Below are positions 1 through 9,400 of a stretch of DNA of 40,031 nt, piece after piece. This DNA is from Clostridiaceae bacterium (GTDB taxonomy: Bacteria > Bacillota > Clostridia > Clostridiales > Clostridiaceae): contig JACMJL010000275.1 of the NCBI GenBank assembly GCA_014380625.1, positions 1-40,031 on the forward strand, written 5' to 3'. Numbering within the stretch: position 1 is the first letter of the stretch; each line of letters opens with the position of its first letter. The position numbers and the translations under genes were made by a program. A model generated the notes under the pieces. It had not been told where the DNA came from, did not search any database, and saw nothing but the letters and a program-made list of their open reading frames with translations.

Positions 1-430
1 AGGATAATAACTTCTTAACATCAATTTTTAAATCAAGCTTTTCTGCCAATAGCCTTTCAGCATTTTTATTAATTGTACTCCAATCAATGCTGCCATGTTT
101 CATAGGTTCTCGTCCAATATAAATATTCTCTGCTACGCTTAAATTTGAACATAAATTAACTTCCTGATAAACAGTACTTATTCCATGTTTTTGAGCATCT
201 TGAGTAGACGTAATCCTTATCTGCTTACCATTTAACTCAATTATTCCATCATCTATTTGATAAACACCAGTGAGAACTTTAATTAAGGTTGATTTGCCAG
301 CACCATTTTCTCCCATGAGGGTATGGATTTCGCCTTTTTTTAATTGAAAATCAACTCCTGCCAGAGCTGTAACTCCAGGGAAACTCTTCCATATTTTTCT
401 CATGTCCAATACTATATTGCTATCCTCCAT
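1..430 (-). CDS. ytfR: Sugar ABC transporter ATP-binding protein, YtfR/RbsA-type (partial, N-terminal part)
   Basis: This is the first ~143 codons of an ATPase that energises sugar uptake at the inner face of the membrane; the rest lies beyond the window edge. The translation begins MEDSNIVLDMRKIWKSFPGV and contains the Walker A motif GENGAGKST, then a Q-loop segment (STVYQEVNLC) typical of the duplicated RbsA/MglA/YtfR ATPases. The ATG at 430 is preceded by a GAGGAGGG ribosome site. It lies 113 bp downstream of the YtfQ-like binding protein on the same strand, so the two probably form one operon with permeases outside the window. The YtfR assignment rests mainly on that partner; any RbsA-family ATPase would look similar here. 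Confidence 0.88.
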   Translation of the reverse strand, partial: MEDSNIVLDMRKIWKSFPGVTALAGVDFQLKKGEIHTLMGENGAGKSTLIKVLTGVYQIDDGIIELNGKQIRITSTQDAQKHGISTVYQEVNLCSNLSVAENIYIGREPMKHGSIDWSTINKNAERLLAEKLDLKIDVKKLLS

Positions 431-543
431 TACTTTTTCCCTCCTCTATGAATACAAACTAAAAAGTTCTTCTTATAAGATAAGAGCAGAATACTTTTAT
501 AAGCATTCTTGCTCTTAGGTCTTACTAACTAAATATTAAGGAA

Positions 544-1551
544 TTAGTATTTTCTATCAGGTAATGCGGCTTTAGCAGCATCTGCGCCAGCAAAGGTCTT
601 CTCATCTGATTTTACCCATTTTTCTAAGGTCTTGCCTGCTTTTAAATCTCTTGCGGCCTGTACTAATTGTGGTCCTAGAAGAGGATTACATTCAGCTATA
701 AAGTTAGTTTTCCCTGCAGCCATTGCTACAAACGCATCTTTAACACCATCAATTGAAACAATAATAATATCTACGCCTGGTTTTAAACCATATTCTTCAA
801 TAGCTTGAATTGCTCCCATTGCCATGTCATCATTATGAGCATATACAACTTGAATCTTCTTTCCTTCTGATTTTAAGAAAGCTTCCATAACTTCTTTACC
901 CTTTGCACGGGTGAAGTCTCCAGTTTGTGATTTTATAACTTTATAAGTAGGGAAATCTTTGATTCCATCCATGAAACCCTTTTGTCTATCAGTAGCAGCA
1001 CTTGCTCCTACGGTTCCTTGAAGTTCAACAATACTTACAGCTGCATCCTTACCAAATTTATCAGTTACAAACTTAGCAACACTTTTTCCTTCTGCGATAA
1101 AGTCAGAGCCAATAAAAGTTGCATAAAGAGTAGGGTCTGAAACCTTTACGTTTCTATCTAATAATACAACTGGTATTTTAGCATCTTTTGCTTCTTTTAA
1201 AACTGTATCCCAACCAGTTTCAACAATTGGTGCTAACCCTATTACATCCACTTTTTGAGCTATAAAGGATCTAATGGCTGCTATTTGATTTTCTTGTTTC
1301 TGCTGTCCATCAGAGAACTTTAGCTCGATATCTTTATTTTGATTTGGAATATCTTTAACTGAGTTAGTCTCTGCGTCTCTCCAACCACTTTCTTGACCAA
1401 TCTGAGAAAATCCAATTACTAACTTTTTAGTAGTTGTCTCAGTTGAAGATGAGCTAGTAGCTGAAGAAGATGAAGATGATCCACATCCTACAAACATTGT
1501 AGTTGCAAGCATTGCTACTGTTACCAGCGCAGTTAATTTTTTAATTTTCAT
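544..1551 (-). CDS. ytfQ: Galactofuranose-type sugar-binding lipoprotein (YtfQ-like)
   Basis: Extracellular solute-binding protein of a CUT2 sugar ABC transporter, 335 aa. The N-terminus is a lipoprotein signal with lipobox FVGC (lipidated Cys23), followed by a Ser-rich linker. The mature part follows E. coli YtfQ closely from memory: GFSQIGQESGWRDAETNSVK, DGQQKQENQI, APIVETGWDTVLKEAKDA, VELQGTVGASAATDR, GDFTRAKGKEVMEAFLKSEG and YAHNDDMAMGAIQAIEEYG. YtfQ binds galactofuranose, so that sugar or a close relative is the likely ligand. A GGGGG ribosome site precedes ATG 1551. The upstream -10-like TATAAT has no good -35, which suggests activation, plausibly by the response regulator at 4.9-6.1 kb (inference). 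Confidence 0.92.
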   Translation of the reverse strand: MKIKKLTALVTVAMLATTMFVGCGSSSSSSATSSSSTETTTKKLVIGFSQIGQESGWRDAETNSVKDIPNQNKDIELKFSDGQQKQENQIAAIRSFIAQKVDVIGLAPIVETGWDTVLKEAKDAKIPVVLLDRNVKVSDPTLYATFIGSDFIAEGKSVAKFVTDKFGKDAAVSIVELQGTVGASAATDRQKGFMDGIKDFPTYKVIKSQTGDFTRAKGKEVMEAFLKSEGKKIQVVYAHNDDMAMGAIQAIEEYGLKPGVDIIIVSIDGVKDAFVAMAAGKTNFIAECNPLLGPQLVQAARDLKAGKTLEKWVKSDEKTFAGADAAKAALPDRKY

Positions 1552-1720
1552 TAATAAAAACCCCCTAAGTATATTTTCATATATCGTTTACAGTTATTAT
1601 TATATATTCATTGGGTTTTATTGTATTTGCATTAATCCGTTATTTTGTATACTATTTAGGATAAAATAAAATGGTGTTTTTAAATCATTAACCTCATTCA
1701 TGTGAAATTATGTTAAATTT

Positions 1721-1750
1721 TTGAATGACGATATTTATATGCTGTATAAT
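1721..1750 (+). promoter_or_regulatory. Sigma-A-type promoter for the APH-fold kinase gene
   Basis: TTGAAT (1721-1726) and TATAAT (1745-1750) are separated by 18 bp. They lie about 55 bp upstream of the ATG at 1804, on the same strand. Confidence 0.55.
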
Positions 1751-1803
1751 TGAATGAGATAGAATAGTATTTTATGGTGCTACGAAATATTGGAGGAAGA
1801 TAT

Positions 1804-2619
1804 ATGGAAAAGGGAAAGTTAATTGGGCAGGGACGAACATCTGAAGTATTTGAGTGGGGACAAGATAAAATCTTGAAACTTTTTAGGACAGGTTTACCCA
1901 AAACGGCCATTGAAAATGAATACGAAGTTAGTATTCATATTTACAAACAATTGAATTTAACACCTAAAGTTTATGAACTTATAGAAATTGATGATAGAAC
2001 TGGTATTATTTATGAACGAATTAATGGAATAACTATGATGAAAGTAATAGCATCTAAACCCTGGAAAGTAAAAAAAGAAGCTCACCGATTAGCCCAATTA
2101 CATAAATCAATTCAGCTAAAAGTTGACTTTAAGTTACCTAATTATAAAATAAGACTCAAGGATACTATTTCAAATACTGAATTATTACAGGCTGATGTAA
2201 AGATGAGGTTATATGAATATATTGATGAACTAAGAGATGACAACATATTATGTCATGGAGATTTTCACCCAGATAATGTACTTATAACAAAAAACGGAGA
2301 TATAATAATTGATTGGATGACATCTACCCAATGGAATCCATTAACTGACGTTGCAAGAACGTCAGTAATATTTAAATTTGGAGTAGTACCAGATAAAACA
2401 TATCTTGAAAAACAAATTATTAATATTATTAGAAATAAGTTTTATTTAGAATATATAAGGCATTACTTAAAACTAACTGGAGTTAAAATTGAACAAATTG
2501 AACAATGGGAACTACCTGTTGCGGCAGCACGACTTGTTGAATGGTTACCAAAAGAGGAAAAAATAGCGCTATTAAATTTTATCAATTCAAAAATGAAAAA
2601 CATAAATAACATTAATTGA
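1804..2619 (+). CDS. APH-fold phosphotransferase (aminoglycoside/choline-kinase-like)
   Basis: A 271-aa cytoplasmic kinase-fold protein of the APH/choline kinase superfamily. The catalytic loop is HGDFHPDNVLI (H-G-D-x-H-x-x-N) and the metal-binding motif is IIIDWM. An N-terminal glycine-rich segment (IGQGRTSEVFEW) and the lysine in KILKLF match the nucleotide-binding lobe. An upstream in-frame ATG at 1774 exists, but GGAGGA at 1792-1797 sits 6 nt before ATG 1804, so 1804 is preferred. The substrate cannot be told from sequence: members phosphorylate aminoglycosides, choline, sugars or protein targets. It is transcribed divergently from ytfQ. Confidence 0.85.
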   Translation: MEKGKLIGQGRTSEVFEWGQDKILKLFRTGLPKTAIENEYEVSIHIYKQLNLTPKVYELIEIDDRTGIIYERINGITMMKVIASKPWKVKKEAHRLAQLHKSIQLKVDFKLPNYKIRLKDTISNTELLQADVKMRLYEYIDELRDDNILCHGDFHPDNVLITKNGDIIIDWMTSTQWNPLTDVARTSVIFKFGVVPDKTYLEKQIINIIRNKFYLEYIRHYLKLTGVKIEQIEQWELPVAAARLVEWLPKEEKIALLNFINSKMKNINNIN

Positions 2620-2667
2620 GGTAACGTCGAACATTTTTAAATTAAATAAATTTTGGGGAGAGATTTC

Positions 2668-2805
2668 ATGTTGATAGAATTATTAAAAGAAGAAATGAAC
2701 TTTATTGCTCCATAGTGTCAGTGTAGAAAAGAAGATGTTATTCCTTGGTCTTGTGTTGAAGGGCGTATGGCTAGAATTTGGGTTATTAGTATAATAGATA
2801 GTTGA
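2668..2805 (+). pseudogene. Short interrupted reading frame (in-frame TAG)
   Basis: A GGGGAGAG ribosome site at about 2655-2662 precedes ATG 2668. The frame reads MLIELLKEEMNFIAP, meets TAG at 2713, then continues CQCRKEDVIPWSC and on to TGA at 2803, 45 codons in all. The continuous second half with a clustered Cys-x-Cys looks coding, so this may be a decayed small gene. No family was recognised. The rest of 2620-3059 holds no other gene, only the hairpin repeat at 2933-3033. Confidence 0.3.
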
Positions 2806-2932
2806 AGTTAATTCGCATCTTTCTTTAAAAGTGAATTAAGCGAAGCGGTAAATAGATAATTTTTCAGAAATAAGAGAACAAGTAAGCCCCAGAGACTTTT
2901 TAGCCAATTTTTTAATATGATATTTTCGTTAA

Positions 2933-3033
2933 ATACTATTTCCTGCAGCATGGTATTTGATGTGCAGAGATTATTTGAAGAAGCTTTAGTCTTTCTTACT
3001 CTAACTTCTTATACCATGATGCAGAATTTGTAT
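2933..3033. repeat. Hairpin element, copy 1
   Basis: An imperfect inverted repeat of about 100 bp. The left arm (2933-2956, containing CTGCAGCATGGTAT) pairs with the right arm (3011-3033, containing ATACCATGATGCAG). The interior carries TTTGATGTGCAGAGATTAT and TTAGTCTTTCTT, both of which recur in the second copy at 21357-21471. It lies between two convergent genes. It may be a structured RNA, a small non-autonomous mobile element or a bidirectional terminator; the sequence does not decide. Confidence 0.75.
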
Positions 3034-3059
3034 AACCTAGGAAATATCTTAACTCACCT

Positions 3060-4916
3060 TTAATATTGCCTATTTTTTATTTCTTTAGCAGAATTGTCAC
3101 CTGTAAAAATTTCTTCGGGATTAACAATGGCTAGTGGAACCTCAATGCCCGCTATTACCTGCTTTGCAGTATTAATTATTTTAGGTCCTAATAAAGGGCT
3201 ACATTCTATTGTACAAAACATTTCTCCTTTGTTAATTGATCTCAGTGCTTCTTTTGTACCATCAATACCTAATACTATAATGTCCTTGCCTGGTATCAAG
3301 CCATATTCTTTTATAGCTTCAATAGCCCCTAGAGCCATATCGTCATTTTGAGCATAAACCACGTTTACTTTATTTCCATTGATTTTTAAGAAATTTTTCA
3401 TAACTAGTTTGCCACCATCAAAGGTGAAATTTCCTGTGACAGTTTCAATAATCTTATAGTTATCTTGATTACTAATGGATTCATTAAAACCTGCTTCTCT
3501 CCCTATGGTTGGTGTAGAACCAAGGTTTCCTTCTATCTCTAAAATATTTACCTTTGCTTTCCCAAAATGCTGGATTAATACTCTTGAAGCCCTCTTACCT
3601 TCTTCATAAAAGTCGGAACAAATATTACTGGTCCATAATGAGTCATCTGAATCCACACTTCTATCACTTAGAATTACAGGTATACCCGCATTTTTCGCCT
3701 CCCTTAGAACGTCATCCCAACCGGATGTAACAAAAGGAGAAAATGAAATTACGTCAACTTTTCTTTTTATTAATTCCCTTATTAATTTAATCTGGTCCTC
3801 TTGAGTAGTACCAGACTCTAAGAATACAAGATCTACTCCTTGTTGCTTCGCCGCCTTCTTAATAGATTTTGCATTTGCATCTCTCCACTTACTTTCCGTG
3901 ATTAACTGAGCATATCCTAATGCAATTTTTTTACTTGTATCAACAATTTTTGATTTTTTATTAGAATATTCATATACAGTGTCTAAGGTAATCTTATCAC
4001 TTCGTAGTATTATCTTTTTTGGTATTTCTCCCTTTTTATTTAAGATATCCAGGGCGTAATTAATAGCTTCCTTTCCTCCAGTTTTGCAAGTAAAAGTGCC
4101 CTCAAGGATACCTTTTGAAACCAATTCTATTCCTCCGCCTTCACCAGAAAGTCCATCTACACCAATGACTTTTATGTTTTCCATACCCAGTTTTTTTATG
4201 GCCTTATACGCACCTAGTGCCATATAATCATTATGTGCGAAAATAACATCTATCTTGTTATCTTCTTTAAGTGCTTCAGTTATCTTATCCTCAGTTTCAT
4301 CCCTTTGCCATTCTCCTACAAGAGTTCTTGAAACCTTAAGATTTGTGTGAGAATTTAACACCTCTTTAAACCCACGACTCCTTGCTATTACAGGAGAAGA
4401 ATTTAATACTCCTTGCACTTCTATAATATTCCCTTGCTTTTCACCAATTAAATCGGCAACTAGCTGTCCAGCCTTGTTGCCGATAGTTTCATTATCGGGT
4501 CCAATGTATAAAGAATAATCATAACCTTCAACTGCTCTGTCTAAAACTATTACAGGCATGGACTTATAGACCTGACTTACTAGTGGAGTTAATTTTTCAG
4601 AATCATTTATTGATACAATTAATAAATCCACACCATCACTTACCAATTCATTTATATCTTTACTTTGTTTATAGGTGTCTCCACCAGCGTCTTTATATAC
4701 AATTTTTATATTTTTATACTTTCTAGCTTCTTCTATTATTTCTTGGTTCATGGCAATTCTCCAGGGCTCTGTTAAATTTGCTTGAGACATGCCAATTACA
4801 AATTCTACCCCCTCAGATTTCTGGGTAGTAATTAATTTGATTGTCATTGCTGAAATTACAATTATTAAGATTATAAGGGATATATATATTCTTTTATTCT
4901 TAAGTTGTTTAATCAA
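3060..4916 (-). CDS. Membrane-anchored protein with two tandem sugar-binding domains
   Basis: A 618-aa protein with an N-terminal transmembrane segment (about residues 9-30) and no lipobox, then two type-1 periplasmic binding domains. Domain 1 (about 36-325) begins FVIGMSQANLTEPWR. Domain 2 (about 330-618) begins IALGYAQLITESKWRDANAK and is close to YtfQ, with YAQNDDMALGAIEAIKEYG. A single binding domain is about 300 aa, so this is a fusion or internal duplication. The start is TTG at 4916, directly after the response regulator's TAA, with GAGGGGG upstream inside the regulator gene, which implies translational coupling. A sensory role, presenting bound sugar to a membrane kinase, is more likely than transport, but this is inferred from context. 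Confidence 0.85.
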   Translation of the reverse strand: MIKQLKNKRIYISLIILIIVISAMTIKLITTQKSEGVEFVIGMSQANLTEPWRIAMNQEIIEEARKYKNIKIVYKDAGGDTYKQSKDINELVSDGVDLLIVSINDSEKLTPLVSQVYKSMPVIVLDRAVEGYDYSLYIGPDNETIGNKAGQLVADLIGEKQGNIIEVQGVLNSSPVIARSRGFKEVLNSHTNLKVSRTLVGEWQRDETEDKITEALKEDNKIDVIFAHNDYMALGAYKAIKKLGMENIKVIGVDGLSGEGGGIELVSKGILEGTFTCKTGGKEAINYALDILNKKGEIPKKIILRSDKITLDTVYEYSNKKSKIVDTSKKIALGYAQLITESKWRDANAKSIKKAAKQQGVDLVFLESGTTQEDQIKLIRELIKRKVDVISFSPFVTSGWDDVLREAKNAGIPVILSDRSVDSDDSLWTSNICSDFYEEGKRASRVLIQHFGKAKVNILEIEGNLGSTPTIGREAGFNESISNQDNYKIIETVTGNFTFDGGKLVMKNFLKINGNKVNVVYAQNDDMALGAIEAIKEYGLIPGKDIIVLGIDGTKEALRSINKGEMFCTIECSPLLGPKIINTAKQVIAGIEVPLAIVNPEEIFTGDNSAKEIKNRQY

Positions 4917-6122
4917 TTAAACTCTACCCCCTCTAAATTCTGTTGGAGCAAACCCCATAATCTTTTTAAAGGCCTTACAAAAATAATGCTGATTATTATA
5001 CCCTACTGCTTCAGCAATTTCATAAATCTTAAGTTTGGGGTCATCCATCATACAGATAGACTTCTTAATCCTATATTTTGTAAGGTAATCAATAAAAGAA
5101 AGTCCTGCCTCTTGTTTTAGTAGTTTACTTAAGTAAGAAGAACTTACACTAAACTTTTCTGCTACATTTTCTAAACTTAAATCCTTTATATGATAATTAG
5201 TATCAATATATCTTATGGATAGAAGTACTATAGGTTTATAAGCAGCTATTTTATTTATATTACTAACAATATCTTTATAAGTATTTCTAACTCCAAAAGT
5301 ACCATTAGGAATCCTCTTTTGTTCTAATATCACTGTATAGTGCAAATAGGAATAAATTTTATTTTCTATTTGACTTCCAATATTTAACCATTCACTAATA
5401 TTACTAGTATTACTAATAATAACAATATTGTTATCCTCATCAATGTATGTAATTTCAGGATTAAACTTGCGCATTAGCTCAACTGAAACATTAGTTAATG
5501 CAAAGTTTAGTAGCTCCCTATCCCAGTCCTTTGAATATACTTCATAGTTTAATCGCTCTATTACTTTTATTATTACTATTCCTATATCAGAATCAAGTTT
5601 AAATTTAAAAAAGTTAAGTTCACTGAGGGCTTCCTCGTAGGTCAAACTTCCCTTAAACCAATTGTTTAAAAAAACTTGCTTTAACACATCACAATTTTCA
5701 TCTAATTGCCTATTTGCCCAGTCTAAATACACTTGTCTCTCTTTATTCTTATTTATTTCCAGCATTGCTTTATTCACTGTTTCTTTAAGTGCATTTTTTT
5801 CCACAGGTTTTAAAAGATAATCAAAAACCTTTAGCTTCAAGGCTTCATGCATGTAGGAAAATTCATCATGACCTGTAATAATTATTATAATAGTATTTTG
5901 ATCTGCCTCCCTTAACTTTTTAATTAGCTCTAAACCATTCAGGAAAGGCATACAAATATCCAGTAAAATAAGATCTGGTAAGAGTTTTTTAGTTTGTTGT
6001 AGTGCAATTTCTCCGTCTTCAGCTTCTCCAACTATTTCAATGTTCAATTCACTCCAATTCAGAGAATTTCTCAAACCTTTTCTAATCTTTGACTCATCAT
6101 CGGCAATTAAGAGTTTATACAC
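4917..6122 (-). CDS. YesN-type response regulator, receiver plus AraC helix-turn-helix
   Basis: A 401-aa cytoplasmic transcription regulator. The N-terminal receiver has the acidic pair (IADDE), the phosphoacceptor Asp in PDLILLDICMP and the conserved Lys in YLLKPVEK. The C-terminal ~100 residues form an AraC-type double helix-turn-helix (SLENVAEKFSVSSSYLSKLL and IYEIAEAVGYNNQHYFCKAF). A GTG at 6131 lies only 1 nt from GGAG; the GTG at 6122 gives the usual MYKLLIADDE start with a 10-nt spacing and is preferred. It overlaps nothing and runs straight into the tandem binding-domain gene. Family members control sugar-uptake operons with a LytS/YesM kinase; no kinase gene is present here. Confidence 0.9.
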   Translation of the reverse strand: MYKLLIADDESKIRKGLRNSLNWSELNIEIVGEAEDGEIALQQTKKLLPDLILLDICMPFLNGLELIKKLREADQNTIIIIITGHDEFSYMHEALKLKVFDYLLKPVEKNALKETVNKAMLEINKNKERQVYLDWANRQLDENCDVLKQVFLNNWFKGSLTYEEALSELNFFKFKLDSDIGIVIIKVIERLNYEVYSKDWDRELLNFALTNVSVELMRKFNPEITYIDEDNNIVIISNTSNISEWLNIGSQIENKIYSYLHYTVILEQKRIPNGTFGVRNTYKDIVSNINKIAAYKPIVLLSIRYIDTNYHIKDLSLENVAEKFSVSSSYLSKLLKQEAGLSFIDYLTKYRIKKSICMMDDPKLKIYEIAEAVGYNNQHYFCKAFKKIMGFAPTEFRGGRV

Positions 6123-6278
6123 AAACTTCACGCTCCAATATTTTTTTAATTATCCCTTAGCAGAAAATTTATAAATAGTTGTGTGAAGGCACTCTTGTAC
6201 TTTTTATACTGCAGTTTTACCTATAAATTCCAAAAATATTTTTGTTTTACTGATCATCCATTACCCCCCACTTATTTA

Positions 6279-6300
6279 ATTATATCATAATGCAATTATG
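6279..6300 (-). promoter_or_regulatory. Probable promoter of the response-regulator operon with small palindrome
   Basis: TATAAT on the minus strand (6284-6279) is immediately preceded by a perfect 6-bp inverted repeat, CATAAT-3 nt-ATTATG (6286-6300), that would lie between -10 and -35. No strong -35 is present. The leader from here to the gene is about 150 nt and contains GGGGGG followed by a 17-codon frame (6204-6257). Confidence 0.4.
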
Positions 6301-6342
6301 TTCTAATTATAAAGTAAAGAAATTATCCTTAATTTTCTTATT

Positions 6343-6386
6343 CTAAAAACAAAGGGCTATTAGGAATTAACTGTCCCTAATAGCCC
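6343..6386 (-). terminator. Rho-independent terminator of the beta-helix protein gene
   Basis: An 11-bp perfect stem, GGGCTATTAGG (6354-6364) with CCTAATAGCCC (6376-6386), is followed on the minus strand by TTTGTTTTT. It lies 15 bp beyond the stop codon. Confidence 0.85.
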
Positions 6387-6400
6387 CTACCTTTATTATT

Positions 6401-9400
6401 CTATTTACCGTATACCATAAACTCCCACAAGGAATAACCATATGGGCTAGTTCTTGTTGTTCCATACATCCTTACATATCTTCCGCTTACAGGAACCTCA
6501 AAGGTTATTTCGTCAATTCTGTGTTGAATGGCTGCTGCAGCATCTACTTTTACATAAGCATCGGTCCAGGTTATATTATCCTCAGATACTTGTATCTTGT
6601 AGTCTTGTGCCGATGCCCACTCCCAGTCAAGTTTGGCTCCTGTTACACTAAAAGTTTTACCAAGATCCACGCTTATCCATTGTGGATCAGTTGAAGCTGA
6701 CTCCCATCGTGTTGTTGTTAAATTCCCGTCAAAAGCCAATTCCGGTTTTCCTGTTGAAGCTAAGGCTGGCATTTTAAAGGCTAAGTCGCTTGCCAGTGAA
6801 GTATCAATTGTAATTTTTGAAGTTGCTACAACTGAATCATACAGCCCAACTTTATAGGCTATGGCATTAACTGTAGCAGTAGCTGCTACTGAGAAAGGCC
6901 CTGTATATTTTATACCCTTAGTACTTGTTGGCATAGTACCATCGATGGTATACATTATCGATGCCGTTGGGTCTATACAAGTTATAGTTACATCATGCGC
7001 CTCTTTAAACATTGCATTCTTTGGTTCTATAACAGGTTGGTCTGCATTATTGCAATATTCAGTAACTAACTGTCTAGCACCGCCAGTATTGGCTATATCA
7101 CCAGTATTGTTAATAACATGTGTGATTCCTGGATTACCAGCTAACATAACATCGCATACATTGTGTACTTTAACCCCAGGTGCAGCTGGAACTTCCATTG
7201 CACTGTGAAGGTCAATATCTACCTTTTGATTGAAGAAAGAATAAATTCCAAGTGCCCAAGCTTCATGGGAAGTTACTCCATCAGCTACTTTATAGGAAGA
7301 ATATCCATTTACAGTTCCGTTATGACTCATCCAACTAGCTTGGTCTGGAACATCATATGGAATTTCACTTTGATAGAAATAGGTCTTTCCTCCATTACCA
7401 TTCCATACTGTTTGATACTGTTGAAAGTGTTCTACCATAAGTCCAAACATAGTTACATTTTTACCATTTACTATCATACCATTTATGGCTGTGTTTTTAT
7501 TCCAAGCAACTTCCTTACCATGATCTGCACGCCATACCCACAAATCGTCTCCGATTACATTGTTGCTGTTGATTTCAAGAGCAGTAACCACTCTTCCAAG
7601 TAAATCTCCTCCGATTCTACAAACAAGATCACTAATAACTGTAGGATTTGCTGAATGATCTACTGAACTAGTCTTTTCTCCTACTTTCATTAAAACAGGT
7701 GAATTGCCTGAGCCAGCATCCATAATGATTCCTGCTACTCTTACGCCATCTACATCTGAAATAGTCATACCTATAACTCCATTATCTGGAACTATAGATG
7801 CAAATCCAAGTCCAAGTACCACAGTGTTAGCTTTTGTTACCTTAATTGTATCTTTCATATGATATATACCGGGAGTCAGTAACAGATTTTTCCCCTTACT
7901 CAGTGCAGCATTTATAGTTGCAGCAGTATCGGTTTCAGGATGTGTCACATAAAATTCGTCAATTGATAGAGATTTTCCTACTGCTTCTTTGCCATCCCAA
8001 GTTGTTCCCTTAGAGTTATTTTGAAGACCTGGAACAAAAACCTTATAGTTATTAGAAGCATCAGCATATAGGAATGGTTTTTCTTCTACAACAGGAGTCT
8101 TATCTACCACTGTATTTTTTTCCATAGCTCCAGTAGCTGTAGGGTTTGGGAGTTTAGTATTACCTACATAAACCATATTCCATACTCCACCATTGAACAC
8201 ATTAAAGTCAGTATTTCTTGTAAACCATTGTTGTTGTCCACCAGCTTCCACTGTACCATCAATCTTAGAGTCAGACAAGAAACCACCACTTGCCCATCCG
8301 CCTGCGTGTAATGATAAATCACCTTTAATATGAACACGTCTTAAAGGTGCTGCCTGTGATACTGCCCACATTGAGTTAGAATTTACAGCTAGATTTTCCA
8401 CTGAACGCCAGAAATTACAGGTAGCATTATTAGGATTACTACTATTATCAGGTAACCATTTTGCATCTACATTCAAGGATTTTATACTTGTATCATCTGG
8501 GTTTAATCCCAAACCAGCTACTTGAGTGTAGAAACCTACTTTAACATCTGTAGTGTAGGTACCAGGTTTAAATAGTACTGAGTATCTACCATTTTCAAAT
8601 TGAGCTGCTTCCTGCTGTTTAAACAAAGCTGAAGTAGTTGCCTGAATTTCAGCTGCAGAATCCGTTGGAGCAAATATATATACATTAGGTCCAAAAAGTT
8701 TTGTTTCTTTAGACATCGGCACTGACAAAGCTGATTCTCCATTTACATTTAATGCTGAAATCTTATAGTAATACGAGGTCGTAGCCAAAGCTTTGTCTGT
8801 ATAACTAGTTGACACTACTGAATTAGTGTTAATCTTAGTGTATACTCCTAATTTGCTTTCAGAGCGATACACATTATAACTTGTTGCGTTAAAGGCAGCA
8901 TTCCAACTTAGTCCAATTGAATCTGTTTTGCTAGAACTTATATCAAGTCCGGCAGGTACAGAAGGTATATCACCAGTTTGAGTTTTAACATTAACTTCTG
9001 TAGATTTTGTATCTCCGCTTGAGTTAACTGATGAAACTACGTAGTAATAATTAGTTCCCTTAACTACGGTTGTATCTGTATAACTTGTTATGCTGATACC
9101 AGAAGTGTTAATCTTGGTATATGGTCCGCCACTAGTTGTAGACCTGTATACATTATATCCAGTTGTAATTGATGATACTGGAGCAGTCCAACTTAAGCTA
9201 ACTGAATTATAATAGGTCTCAGTTACAGTAAGTCCCGTAGGTTGTTTTGGAGCAGTAGGCATTACAATGCAAAACTTTTCATTTATACCAACAGTGCTGC
9301 TGGTTGCTTTAAGAATACCAGTAGCTGCATCCACAGTTACATAATTACCACCATTATTTGCCTTAATAGCAATAGTTCCATCTCCTTGTGGTTCCGTGGT

